A stretch of 32,342 bases of DNA from Bdellovibrionales bacterium GWB1_55_8 (GTDB lineage: Bacteria; Bdellovibrionota; UBA1018): positions 1-32,342 of the forward strand of contig MEPR01000085.1 of assembly GCA_001769835.1 (NCBI GenBank), in the 5' to 3' direction. Below, one piece after another: positions 1-7,738 of the stretch. The position numbers and the translations under genes are program-made. Each line of letters opens with the position of its first letter. Position 1 is the stretch's first letter. Under the pieces are notes generated by a model. That model was not told where the DNA came from, did no database searches, and saw only the letters and a program-made list of their open reading frames with translations.

Positions 1-2
1 AG

Positions 3-35
3 TCCATCCGGTTCGTTTACGACATCAAATTTTAA
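3..35 (+). CDS. Possible C-terminal tail of a plus-strand gene cut by the window edge
   Basis: One plus-strand frame is open from the first base and ends in TAA at 33-35, giving the tail SIRFVYDIKF. A terminal Phe preceded by alternating hydrophobic residues resembles the last strand of an outer-membrane barrel, but ten residues cannot establish this. If real, the gene is convergent with mutS2, whose stop lies 13 bases further on. It could also be chance. Confidence 0.25.
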   Translation, partial: SIRFVYDIKF

Positions 36-48
36 ACTCTTGTGAGGA

Positions 49-2484
49 TCAGTCTCGATCGAACTCAACGATCGTGGCGCCGGCGCCGCCTGCTCCGACC
101 CCGCCGTCGCGAAACTTCAATATATAAGGAAGATTCCCCAGCAGCTTTCTGGTGCCCTCGCGGAGCGCTCCTGTTCCGAGGCCGTGGACAATGGTGACTT
201 CCGCGGGGCCGCCGGATCGGTAAGCTACGTCGAGATAAATCTCAAGCTCCCTCATCGCATCGTCCAGGCGCATCCCGCGCAAATCAATCTGAGAGGGAGG
301 CGCTGGTGGGCGGGAGTCCGGCGATACCCCGCGTTTCGGTCTCGATGCGGACAGCTGCGCCAACTCTGATTTCAAAAGCGGTTCAAGTTCCGCGACTGCC
401 ATCTGGACCTGAAGGCTTCCCATCGCCACTTTGGCTTTTTGACCGGAGATTTCCAGAATAGTTCCGGTTGTCTTCCATTTCGGAACCCGCACTGTCGTGC
501 CGACCGCGAATTCCCGTTCGACAGATTCCATCGGCCCCGTAGTCCTTGCTTGCTCCAGGGCTGACGCGATTTCAGGAGCCTCTTCGCGCAATGCTGATTC
601 CAGACGGGAGGCAGTGATGTTCGCTGCGGAATCCAGTTCCGTCCGAACCCGATCCACCTCACGGCGTGTCTTCACCTCGGTCACTCTCCGGACAGCCGAA
701 CGGACTTCATCCTGAGCTTGTTCGAGAGTGCGCTTGAGACGATGTCTGGCGCGATCAAGCATTTCTTCAACCGCGGTCTGGGTCTTCTCCGTCCATTCCT
801 TCTTCAGTTTTTCCGCCTCATTCCGGAAGTGAACGGCTTGCCTTCGCGCGTGATCGGCCTCGTGCACGTCATGCTCGAGTTTCGTCAGAAGATTTTCAAA
901 TTCGAGATGTTCGCGCGACAGGTACTGACGCGCGAGTTCAAGAACTGAAAGAGGGATGCCGAGGCGCTCGGCCGTTTCCAGCGCCCGTGAACGCCCGGGC
1001 GTGCCAGGAACAAGTCTGAACGTCGGAAGCCGGGAGCCTTCATCGAATTCCATGCTGGCGCTGAGAATCCTCTCGTCCGAAACGGAGGCGGCCTTCAACC
1101 TCGGATCGTGCGTCGTTGAGACGATGACCGCCCCGCGATTCATCACTGTTTCGAGAAATGCGCGTCCGAGCGCCGCGCCCTCTTCGGGGTCCGTTGCGGT
1201 ATTCAGCTCATCGAGGAGGACCAGACTTTGGTCCGTCACCCGCTCGATGATCTCCTTGAAGCGCAGAATGTGACCTGAGAAGCTCGAGATGTGCTCTTCA
1301 ATGGATTGTGCATCGCCCACGTCCGCAAAGAACGAATCGAAAAAAGGCAACGAGGGTCGCTCTGTTGCGGGGAATGGAAAGCCGGTCCTCGCACAGATCC
1401 CGGCGAGTCCGAGCGTTTTCAGGAGAACGGTTTTTCCTCCTGTGTTCGGTCCTGTTATCAAAAGCGTTTTGACGGGATCGCCGAAACCTATGTCGTTTCG
1501 GATGATCTGTTCGGGTGGAAGTGAATGCCAGAGCAGGGGGTGGGCCGTTTGACGAAGGAAGATCTGGCGATCCTCGGTTACGTGGAGCGGTTTTCCAGCA
1601 TAATGCAGTCCGGCCCGGGCGCGCGCATGAACCGCGTCCCAGTGTGCAAGAACCTGCACGTTCGTTCGGATTTCTGGGGCATAGGGACGCAGCCGATCCG
1701 ACGTCTCACTGAGGATTCGGAATACCTCCTGAAGCAGGTCGTTCTGCCGCTGGCGTAAGCGGTTGTTGAGAGGCGATACTTCCGCGGGTTCCACGAAAAC
1801 GGTCTGGCGGCTGGCGGAAGCGCCATAAATGATGCCGTTAACCTCGTTTTGCGCCGACATTCTCACGGGAATGACATATCGCCCGTCGCGCACGTCCGTG
1901 AAGCTTTCCTGAAGCAATCCCTTTGCTGAGAGAGTTTTCAATATTCGATCGAGAAGCGAATCGATCTCGCGACGCAATCCCCGGATTTCATGGTGCAGTG
2001 TTCCGAGTTTGGGCGATGCCCGTTCTGAAAGGTCGCCCTCTGGGGTCAGGACCCGGTCAAGCACTCGGAGAATATCAAAAGGATCGCTGAGCGCTTGAAT
2101 CGATTTCTTCAGGTGTTCACCCGAGATTTCGTCGCGTGGCATCTGAGTCCAGGCTTCGGTTACAAAAAGCCACTTTCTCAGGAACGCGAGTTCGCTGACC
2201 TCAAGTACGGCCCCTTTTTGCAGGCGTTCCAGGACGTCTTCCGGATCAGCAAGGCCATCCAGTGGTCCCCACAGGGAGTCGCGCACAAGCAAGGGGGTGA
2301 CTTCCTGGGTCTCCTGTTGCCGAAGATTGGCGGCCGCGCAATTCGATGCCCAGTTTGAGGGTTCCGAAAGCGAGCGAACGAGCGCCCGTCCGGGTTCGCT
2401 TCGTCCTTCGCGTTCCGCGAGTTCCAGGAAACGATTCCAATCGAGGGCTTCCGCGACTTTCTGCTCCCAATCCTTCGAGCTCAT
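49..2484 (-). CDS. mutS2: Endonuclease/ATPase MutS2
   Basis: This 811-residue protein has the full MutS2 architecture. An N-terminal core and clamp region comes first, then the MutS-type ATPase with Walker A GPNTGGKT at about 345-352, an SSFSGH motif near 400, and Walker B LVLLDEL near 421-427. A long charged coiled coil follows at about 515-650. A C-terminal Smr nuclease domain (about 727-811) carries IDLRG and HGLGTGALR. Length is normal for the family. MutS2 proteins bind branched DNA and limit recombination or, in some bacteria, act on collided ribosomes; which role applies here cannot be read from the sequence. The residues after the Walker B Glu read NTATDP, where GSGTDP is usual. The start has AGAGG seven bases upstream. 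The gene is divergent from the SprT-like gene across 96 bp. Confidence 0.95.
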   Translation of the reverse strand: MSSKDWEQKVAEALDWNRFLELAEREGRSEPGRALVRSLSEPSNWASNCAAANLRQQETQEVTPLLVRDSLWGPLDGLADPEDVLERLQKGAVLEVSELAFLRKWLFVTEAWTQMPRDEISGEHLKKSIQALSDPFDILRVLDRVLTPEGDLSERASPKLGTLHHEIRGLRREIDSLLDRILKTLSAKGLLQESFTDVRDGRYVIPVRMSAQNEVNGIIYGASASRQTVFVEPAEVSPLNNRLRQRQNDLLQEVFRILSETSDRLRPYAPEIRTNVQVLAHWDAVHARARAGLHYAGKPLHVTEDRQIFLRQTAHPLLWHSLPPEQIIRNDIGFGDPVKTLLITGPNTGGKTVLLKTLGLAGICARTGFPFPATERPSLPFFDSFFADVGDAQSIEEHISSFSGHILRFKEIIERVTDQSLVLLDELNTATDPEEGAALGRAFLETVMNRGAVIVSTTHDPRLKAASVSDERILSASMEFDEGSRLPTFRLVPGTPGRSRALETAERLGIPLSVLELARQYLSREHLEFENLLTKLEHDVHEADHARRQAVHFRNEAEKLKKEWTEKTQTAVEEMLDRARHRLKRTLEQAQDEVRSAVRRVTEVKTRREVDRVRTELDSAANITASRLESALREEAPEIASALEQARTTGPMESVEREFAVGTTVRVPKWKTTGTILEISGQKAKVAMGSLQVQMAVAELEPLLKSELAQLSASRPKRGVSPDSRPPAPPSQIDLRGMRLDDAMRELEIYLDVAYRSGGPAEVTIVHGLGTGALREGTRKLLGNLPYILKFRDGGVGAGGAGATIVEFDRD

Positions 2485-2545
2485 TCAATTACCTCTATTA
2501 GCACAGAAGCCGTTCGCTGGCCGCGTCATTTGCTTTTTCGCTCCG

Positions 2546-2580
2546 TTGACACAATCGCGAATCTGACGCATCTTTGCGCC
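2546..2580 (+). promoter_or_regulatory. Candidate promoter of the SprT-like gene
   Basis: A perfect -35 hexamer TTGACA (2546-2551) is followed after 17 bp by a weak -10, CATCTT (2569-2574). The -10 ends six bases before the ATG at 2581, so transcription would begin at or next to the start codon. No Shine-Dalgarno is visible. The -35 is strong, but the -10 matches consensus at only three of six positions. Confidence 0.45.
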
Positions 2581-3126
2581 ATGTCCGGCACCCTATTCGA
2601 CCTGCAGCAGTATTTTGAGCAGGTGAACCAGACCCATTTTGATGGGTTTCTCGAAGCACCCGTACTGCGGTGGAATTCACGCCTCCGCTCGAGCGCCGGC
2701 CGTTTCATTCCCGGCAGCCGAAAGTTCTGGAAAGAGCTGCCGCCAGTGATTGAAATCGCGACCTATTTGCAGCGGGAAGAGCGGGCGCATGAGCTGATTC
2801 TCGACACGATGGCGCATGAAATGATCCATTATTGGCTCTGGGTCAGACGAAAACCCTTCGGACACACGGGCGATTTTCTGAAAAAGATGCGCGAGATGGG
2901 CGTGAGCCGTTACAACCCGGTTCCTCGGCTGCGTCCCTTTCGCTACGTTTACGGTTGTTCCTGTTGTCAGAAGGAGTTTCCGGCCAAGCGGGAGCTCGGA
3001 GTTCTGGCCTGCGCGCATTGCTGCAAGGCGCACGCGAATGGACGCTTTGATTCCCGTTTCCGCTTACAGCTTCTCCGGCATCTCACCCGTGAGGAAGGTT
3101 TGAAGCTCATTCACGAGCGCGTCTGA
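2581..3126 (+). CDS. SprT-like zinc metalloprotease domain protein
   Basis: The protein is 181 residues from the ATG at 2581. It has the SprT-like catalytic helix with HEMIH (preceded by DTMA), then a C-terminal zinc-ribbon region with a CSCC cluster and a second Cys pair in ACAHCC. SprT/Spartan-like proteins are zinc peptidases; in eukaryotes they act on DNA-protein crosslinks, while the bacterial role is poorly defined. The reading frame is open upstream to an ATG at 2530, but those 17 codons overlap a TTGACA promoter element and do not resemble the family, so I prefer 2581. The last 63 bp overlap the convergent Nudix gene. Confidence 0.85.
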   Translation: MSGTLFDLQQYFEQVNQTHFDGFLEAPVLRWNSRLRSSAGRFIPGSRKFWKELPPVIEIATYLQREERAHELILDTMAHEMIHYWLWVRRKPFGHTGDFLKKMREMGVSRYNPVPRLRPFRYVYGCSCCQKEFPAKRELGVLACAHCCKAHANGRFDSRFRLQLLRHLTREEGLKLIHERV

Positions 3127-3684
3127 ACAGCGCTCATTTCTGAGCGCCAGGAACAGGAACGTATTCAACATCAAGGCGTGCCGGATTTTTCCACTCCGCA
3201 TCAGCTCAGGAATGTCTTTGATGGGAACCTCCTCGACACCGATTGCTTCAGATGAATCAAGTTGCTGGGCCTTATGCTTCACGACCGGGCCGACAATGAA
3301 CGTGTGCACCTTGTTGTCGAGGATCGCGGGGTTGGAGTAGGACCAGCCCAGGTCCTCGGATCGGGCGCCGGGGATCGGGACATACCCCGTTTCCTCCGTC
3401 ATTTCGCGAATGGCGGCCGTGCGAGCGTCGGGATCGGAAGTGTCCCAGACGCCTCCCGGAATCTCCAGTGTGAACTCATCAACGCCCACCCGGTACTGGC
3501 GCACGAAGACCACATTCCCGTCAACGGTGACCGGAATGATGTTGCACCAATCCCGCGAGCGGAGAACGTAAAAATCATGGGCTTTATGACCTGGGTTCAT
3601 TCGGCATTTACGCCGGATCAGGGACATGATCGGCGTGGTGAAAATGTTCGCCTCACTCTCGCAAAGCCAGCCTGCGATCGACAT
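3064..3684 (-). CDS. Nudix hydrolase, ADP-ribose pyrophosphatase-like
   Basis: With the ATG at 3684 the product is 206 residues. The start MSIAGWLCESE, then HDFYVL and VRQYR leading into EIPGG, match the layout of ADP-sugar pyrophosphatases. The Nudix box lies at about 77-100: it begins GGVWD and ends REMTEETG, so the catalytic REx2EE residues are kept. The spacing from the Gly to the box Arg is one residue longer than in the classical pattern, and the usual box Glu is replaced by Asp or Pro. AAAGGAG lies 11 bases before this ATG. The frame continues upstream to 3882, but that extension runs through the divergent gene at 3728 and lacks family similarity. The likely role is housekeeping hydrolysis of ADP-ribose or a related nucleoside diphosphate. 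Confidence 0.85.
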   Translation of the reverse strand: MSIAGWLCESEANIFTTPIMSLIRRKCRMNPGHKAHDFYVLRSRDWCNIIPVTVDGNVVFVRQYRVGVDEFTLEIPGGVWDTSDPDARTAAIREMTEETGYVPIPGARSEDLGWSYSNPAILDNKVHTFIVGPVVKHKAQQLDSSEAIGVEEVPIKDIPELMRSGKIRHALMLNTFLFLALRNERCSDALVNELQTFLTGEMPEKL

Positions 3685-3727
3685 AGGTCTGGATACTCCT
3701 TTCGAGCTCGAATATGATGATCGCACG

Positions 3728-4087
3728 ATGATTAAATCCGCGCTCCAACTCATTCTGATCGGCACCTTTTTTTGCGGAAACGCATTGGGGTTTTCGGGAA
3801 AGGCCGCCTCATCCTCATCTGCTGAACGCGCCTGGGTCATGATACCGGATGGTTCCAAGCAGTGCGGATTTGAGTCCGGCATAGAAATTAAAAGCTCAGA
3901 GGTGATTCTGAAAAAGGCTGGAATTCGCGTGGAGAAAACTCAGAAATCCACGGACGGCATGATGCACATACAGATGTGTGGTGCGCCCACCGGAGCGGTC
4001 CATGGATTTTTGATCGATAAATCCCAGGTCGCAGAGGCGGAGAAACTCGGTTTTACACCGGCGCCGGACGGGTTTCCTTTTCAATAG
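3728..4087 (+). CDS. Small exported protein of unknown function
   Basis: This 119-residue product starts with a likely signal peptide (MIKSALQLILIGTFFCGNAL). The mature part is short and mixed alpha/beta in character, with two cysteines (KQCGF and QMCGAP) that could form a disulfide, and it ends in GFPFQ. I do not recognise the family. The frame is open upstream to 3626, but that would put 34 hydrophilic residues before the signal peptide and cross the Nudix start, so 3728 is chosen. A TATGAT hexamer lies nine bases before the ATG and no Shine-Dalgarno is visible. The 3' end overlaps the convergent AAA+ regulator gene by 35 bp. Confidence 0.65.
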   Translation: MIKSALQLILIGTFFCGNALGFSGKAASSSSAERAWVMIPDGSKQCGFESGIEIKSSEVILKKAGIRVEKTQKSTDGMMHIQMCGAPTGAVHGFLIDKSQVAEAEKLGFTPAPDGFPFQ

Positions 4088-4925
4088 GACGAAGTCCGTA
4101 AAGCCTGATCTTCTCGAGCAACGTGGTTTTGTCCATGCGGCTCATTTCGCAGGTTCGGTCAATCTCCCAGTCAAACGTTCGCAGAAGTTCGAGGATGTAG
4201 ACCTTTTCAAACTGTTCGCGAGTGGAGCGGAAATCCATACGGTTATGACCGAAATCAGGGAGCTCGCGAACCTCAATATGATCGCCATTAGCCGCCGATA
4301 CAGCCAGCCTGAGCACATTTCTCAATTCACGAATATTGCCAGGCCAGTCATAACCCCGGAGCGCTTCCCAGGCCTCAGCGGTGAAACCGCGAAGGTGCTC
4401 TTTGTGAAACTCGCGGGAAAGCTCGCCCAGAATCCCGAGTGAAATGTCCTCGAATTCCTCGGCACGTTTCGCCAGCGGGGGCATTTCAATTCTAAAAACG
4501 TTCAGCTTCTGGAGGAGTTCTTCGTTGAAAAGGCCGCCTTGCGCGCGACCTTCAAGGGCCTGGCTTGTTGTGGCGACAACCCGCGCATTGACGATCATTC
4601 GGACGCCGTCGCGCCCGGAAGCCGAAATGGACTTCGTTTTCAGAAATTCCAGGAGGATCATCTGCTGCGAAAGGGTGAACCGGCCGACCTCATGAAGCAC
4701 CAATGTGCCGCCCTGCGCGAGCGGGATCTGTTCATTGAGCTGCGTGCCATCTGATGTTTCGCGGAGGACGCCACCGGCGCGCGGACCGTTTGAATGGATC
4801 CATCGTGCAATGGCGCTTTTCCCGGTTCCGCTTGCCCCATAAATCAGCGCTGGGGCGTTGTCGGCCTGTGCGGCGAGCATCGCAAGTCTGCGCTGATGAG
4901 GAGGAACGAAAAATACCATCTTCAT
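4053..4925 (-). CDS. AAA+ regulator of the NtrC type lacking the GAFTGA loop
   Basis: This 290-residue protein has no N-terminal sensor domain. It is an AAA+ domain of the sigma-54-activator type: Walker A GASGTGKS at 30-37, sensor I around ARVVATT at 114-120, and a sensor II region with WPGNIRELRN at 194-203. A Fis-type helix-turn-helix follows at about 250-278. Three features are abnormal. The segment between Walker A and Walker B is about 24 residues short and contains no GAFTGA motif, the loop that contacts sigma-54. The Walker B Asp is replaced by His (LVLHEV, residue 78). The arginine-finger position before LNV is Lys (LLQKLNV). It is probably a DNA-binding regulator that does not activate sigma-54, by analogy to TyrR. 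It is divergent from the nucleoside importer and may regulate it; that is inference. Confidence 0.8.
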   Translation of the reverse strand: MKMVFFVPPHQRRLAMLAAQADNAPALIYGASGTGKSAIARWIHSNGPRAGGVLRETSDGTQLNEQIPLAQGGTLVLHEVGRFTLSQQMILLEFLKTKSISASGRDGVRMIVNARVVATTSQALEGRAQGGLFNEELLQKLNVFRIEMPPLAKRAEEFEDISLGILGELSREFHKEHLRGFTAEAWEALRGYDWPGNIRELRNVLRLAVSAANGDHIEVRELPDFGHNRMDFRSTREQFEKVYILELLRTFDWEIDRTCEMSRMDKTTLLEKIRLYGLRPIEKETRPAPV

Positions 4926-4944
4926 AAGGTCATCCCGGGGGATG

Positions 4945-4972
4945 ATATAACGCTCGGCGTCAAACGTGTCAA
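4945..4972 (-). promoter_or_regulatory. Candidate promoter of the AAA+ regulator gene
   Basis: Read on the minus strand, TTGACA (4972-4967) is followed after 16 bp by TTATAT (4950-4945). The expected start of transcription is near 4938, giving a leader of only about 13 nt before the ATG at 4925, with at most a GGGA as ribosome binding site. Confidence 0.5.
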
Positions 4973-5007
4973 ATCTATTCTCATGGGTGGGAATCCGGTC
5001 AATAGAT

Positions 5008-5026
5008 CTAAATTACTAAAATTTAG
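5008..5026. repeat. Inverted repeat in the divergent regulator/importer region
   Basis: CTAAATT and AATTTAG (7 bp each, perfect) are separated by five bases. The AT-rich palindrome sits between two divergent transcription units. A related half, CCTAA, recurs at 5042-5046 opposite TTAGG at 5024-5028. It could be an operator for the adjacent regulator, but nothing here proves binding. Confidence 0.4.
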
Positions 5027-5067
5027 GAACTTTTTGCGGTACCTAAGAGCTTTTGGCTGTCCGGTAT

Positions 5068-5096
5068 TTGTCCCGGTTCCCGTTTTAGTTTAGAGT
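5068..5096 (+). promoter_or_regulatory. Candidate promoter of the nucleoside importer operon
   Basis: TTGTCC (5068-5073), 17 bp spacer, TAGAGT (5091-5096), then six bases to the ATG at 5103. Each hexamer matches consensus at four of six positions. No Shine-Dalgarno is present, so the first gene may be translated from a leaderless mRNA. Confidence 0.4.
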
Positions 5097-5102
5097 TTTT
5101 CA

Positions 5103-6104
5103 ATGATCTTAAGAAGACTCGGTTGGATCGGGGCATCTTGCTCGCTCGTTTTTGCGCTCGCCGCTCCCAGCTGCTTTGCAGCTGGGCTGAAAGTGGCGCT
5201 CGTCCTGGATAAAGGAGGCAAAGATGATAAATCCTTCAACTCCGCCGCGTTCAGGGGCGTGACCCAGGCCAAAGAGGAGCTGGGCATTTCGCTGAAATAC
5301 GTCGAGGCGACTGACGATAATGCGTTTGAGTCGCTTCTTCGCGCATTTGCACAAAAGAAATTCGATTTGATCATTGCCGTCGGGGTGTCGCAGGCCGATG
5401 CGGTTAAGAAAGTTGCCCCGAAATTTCCCGAGCAGAAGTTCGCGATCGTGGATGCGGAGGTGGACCTTCCCAACGTGCGTTCGCTCATCTTCGAAGAGCA
5501 TGAGGGATCCTTTCTCGTTGGCGCGATTGCGGGGCTGACCAGCAAGACCGGCACAATCGGATTCATCGGAGGAATGGACATACCGTTGATTCGGCGTTTT
5601 GAAATGGGTTATGTCGCCGGAGCCAAACAGGTGAACCCGAAAATCAAATTGAAATCCAATTTCATCGGGATAACGGGGGATGCCTGGCATAACCCTGCGA
5701 AAGCCAAGGAGCTTGCGATTGCGCAATACAGTGGCGGAGCGGACGTTATTTTCGCCGCCGCTGGAGCCTCAAATGGAGGACTGTTTGATGCCGCTGAGGA
5801 ATTAAAGAAGCTGGCGATCGGCGTGGACTCGAACCAGAACTGGATCAAGCCCGGCTACATTCTGACAAGCATGCTCAAGCGTGTGGACACCGCTGTTTAC
5901 GATGTGTGCAAGGACACGCAGAGCGGAAAATTCAGCTCAGGCATCAAACGATTCGGTCTTGCGAGCACCGGTGTGGATTATGCCGTCGATGAGTTCAATG
6001 AAAAACTTCTGCCACCCGCGGTTCGCGAAAAGGTGGAGAAACTCAAAGCTGATATCATCGCCGGCAAGATCAAAGTTCCGGATTATTACCAGAAAAAGAA
6101 ATGA
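5103..6104 (+). CDS. BMP-family nucleoside-binding protein of an ABC importer
   Basis: This 333-residue protein starts with a signal peptide ending near CFAAG. The mature protein begins LKVALVLDKGGKDDKSFN, the hallmark opening of the Bmp/PnrA/Med family, in which Asp and Phe/Asn residues of this segment line the nucleoside pocket. The later segments GFIGGMD and VDSNQNW are also family features. These proteins bind purine or pyrimidine nucleosides and deliver them to an ABC transporter. There is no lipobox, so the protein is probably free in the periplasm. Its stop overlaps the next start in ATGA, and three transporter genes follow without gaps, so substrate delivery to that transporter is nearly certain. 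Confidence 0.92.
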   Translation: MILRRLGWIGASCSLVFALAAPSCFAAGLKVALVLDKGGKDDKSFNSAAFRGVTQAKEELGISLKYVEATDDNAFESLLRAFAQKKFDLIIAVGVSQADAVKKVAPKFPEQKFAIVDAEVDLPNVRSLIFEEHEGSFLVGAIAGLTSKTGTIGFIGGMDIPLIRRFEMGYVAGAKQVNPKIKLKSNFIGITGDAWHNPAKAKELAIAQYSGGADVIFAAAGASNGGLFDAAEELKKLAIGVDSNQNWIKPGYILTSMLKRVDTAVYDVCKDTQSGKFSSGIKRFGLASTGVDYAVDEFNEKLLPPAVREKVEKLKADIIAGKIKVPDYYQKKK

Positions 6105-7738
6105 ACCTTCCTGGAGCAGCGGTTCCGGCAGTTGAGCTGCGTGGTCTGAGCAAGCGCTTTGGTGCGGTTGCCGCGAATCATCACATCGACCTCAAGGCAT
6201 ACGCGGGGTCCATTCACGCTGTCATCGGTGAAAACGGCGCGGGCAAGTCTACGGCAATGAAGCTGCTCTACGGTATGTATGCCCCGGACTCGGGCGAGAT
6301 CCTGATTCGGGGGGAACTCAAGCGATGGGCTACGACCGCTCAGGCGATCGCAAACGGCATTGGAATGGTGCATCAGCATTTCATGTTGGCCGAGCCCTAT
6401 TCCGCGCTCGAGAATGTGATTCTGGGAGCGGAGCCACTCGAGCTTGAATTTGAGGGCTTTACCGCGGGACGGAAGCTCCCGCTTCCGCGGTGGGCGCATC
6501 CGATCAACCGCAAGTCAGCTCGAATCAGGCTCAATCAGCTGTCCGAGCAGTATGGGCTGAAGGGCATTCGCTGGGAAGATCGCATTGAGGATCTGTCTGT
6601 CGGAGTGCAACAGCGCATAGAGATTCTGAAACTTCTTTATCGAAATGCATCCATTCTTATTCTGGACGAACCAACAGCCGTGCTTACTCCACAGGAAACG
6701 TCTGAGTTGTTTGTCAACCTCCGGAGACTCGCTGCGGAAGGAAAGACGATTCTGATCATCACGCACAAACTGAAAGAAGTGATGGAGATCGCGGATGACA
6801 TTACCGTCTTTCGTGCCGGTCAGGTTGTCGGCCAGACGACGAAAGCGAAGACGAATCCCGAGGAGCTGGCCTCCATGATGGTCGGGCGAAAGGTGAGTTT
6901 GACGGCAACCCCGCCTCCGGAGCCGAAGGTGGGTTCGCCGGTTCTGGACGTTCAAGGGCTCAGTCTAGGATCCGTTTCCATGTCTGGCTTGCACCGATTA
7001 TGCGGCGTCAGCTTCAGTGTTCGTGCTGGTGAAGTCGTTGGAATCGCAGGAATCGAAGGCAATGGGCAAAGCGAGTTGCTTCAAATCCTGCAGCACCCGC
7101 GAGATTATCGGAGCCACTGCGGAGGATCCGTTCGTCTGATGGGGACCGAGGTTCTTGCGTCAAAAAACGCCTGTACGGCGCGTGAAGTGAAAGCCATGGG
7201 CGTCGGAGTGATCCCTGAAGACAGGCACAAGGAAGGGCTTCTTCTTGAACGCCCTGTGCTTGAGAATTTTCTTCTGGGGCAGCAGCGACGGGACGTTTTC
7301 AAGAAAGCAGGCTTCATTCTATATCGAAAATTGAAAGAAGCTGCCGCGAACGCACTGAAAAGATACGACGTCAGACCGCCGAATCTGAAGCTGGCATCGA
7401 GCGCGCTCTCGGGAGGTAATCAGCAAAAGCTGATCGTCGCCCGCGAATTCGAGCGTGAGCCGGTATTCCTGATCGCGGCACAGCCAACGAGGGGCGTCGA
7501 TGTCGGTGCCATCGAGGCGATTCATGGAAGAATTCTGGAAGCACGTACGGCCGGCGCCGGAGTGCTCCTTGTTTCGTCTGAATTGGATGAGATTCTTGCC
7601 CTCTCTGATCGTATTCTCGTCATCTACGGAGGGCGTATAGTCGCGGAATTTCCGAGAGGCGGAGCTGACGAGCAGACCATCGGCATGCATATGGCCGGCG
7701 CAAGTTCAGACGTGAAGCCGGGAGGCGCGGCAACATGA
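6101..7738 (+). CDS. Nucleoside ABC importer ATPase (two fused ATP-binding domains)
   Basis: This 545-residue protein contains two ABC domains in tandem, as in NupA/YufO and sugar importers of the RbsA type. Domain 1 has Walker A GENGAGKS at 43-50, signature LSVGVQQR near 165, and Walker B LILDEP near 186. Domain 2 has the family's degenerate Walker A (GIEGNGQSE), signature LSGGNQQK, and Walker B FLIAAQPTRG, so domain 1 is the canonical site. A stretch of about 20 residues after AEPLELEFEG in domain 1 looks longer than in relatives. The gene overlaps its neighbours by four bases at both ends (ATGA), pointing to translational coupling. Confidence 0.93.
   Translation: MNLPGAAVPAVELRGLSKRFGAVAANHHIDLKAYAGSIHAVIGENGAGKSTAMKLLYGMYAPDSGEILIRGELKRWATTAQAIANGIGMVHQHFMLAEPYSALENVILGAEPLELEFEGFTAGRKLPLPRWAHPINRKSARIRLNQLSEQYGLKGIRWEDRIEDLSVGVQQRIEILKLLYRNASILILDEPTAVLTPQETSELFVNLRRLAAEGKTILIITHKLKEVMEIADDITVFRAGQVVGQTTKAKTNPEELASMMVGRKVSLTATPPPEPKVGSPVLDVQGLSLGSVSMSGLHRLCGVSFSVRAGEVVGIAGIEGNGQSELLQILQHPRDYRSHCGGSVRLMGTEVLASKNACTAREVKAMGVGVIPEDRHKEGLLLERPVLENFLLGQQRRDVFKKAGFILYRKLKEAAANALKRYDVRPPNLKLASSALSGGNQQKLIVAREFEREPVFLIAAQPTRGVDVGAIEAIHGRILEARTAGAGVLLVSSELDEILALSDRILVIYGGRIVAEFPRGGADEQTIGMHMAGASSDVKPGGAAT

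Noticed and set aside
3262-3717. Plus-strand open frame of 151 codons opposite the Nudix gene
   Set aside because: It lies antisense to a well-conserved Nudix domain and shows no family features; it is a shadow frame.
3685-3882. N-terminal extension of the Nudix gene to an ATG at 3882
   Set aside because: The extra residues do not resemble the family and would overlap the signal-peptide gene on the other strand. The ATG at 3684 has AAAGGAG and a family-like N terminus.
5027-5102. Sigma-54 promoter in front of the nucleoside importer, next to an NtrC-like gene
   Set aside because: No GG-N10-GC pair with the TGGCAC/TTGC context is present; the closest match (AGGAACTTTTTGC) has eight instead of ten bases between, and the regulator lacks GAFTGA anyway.
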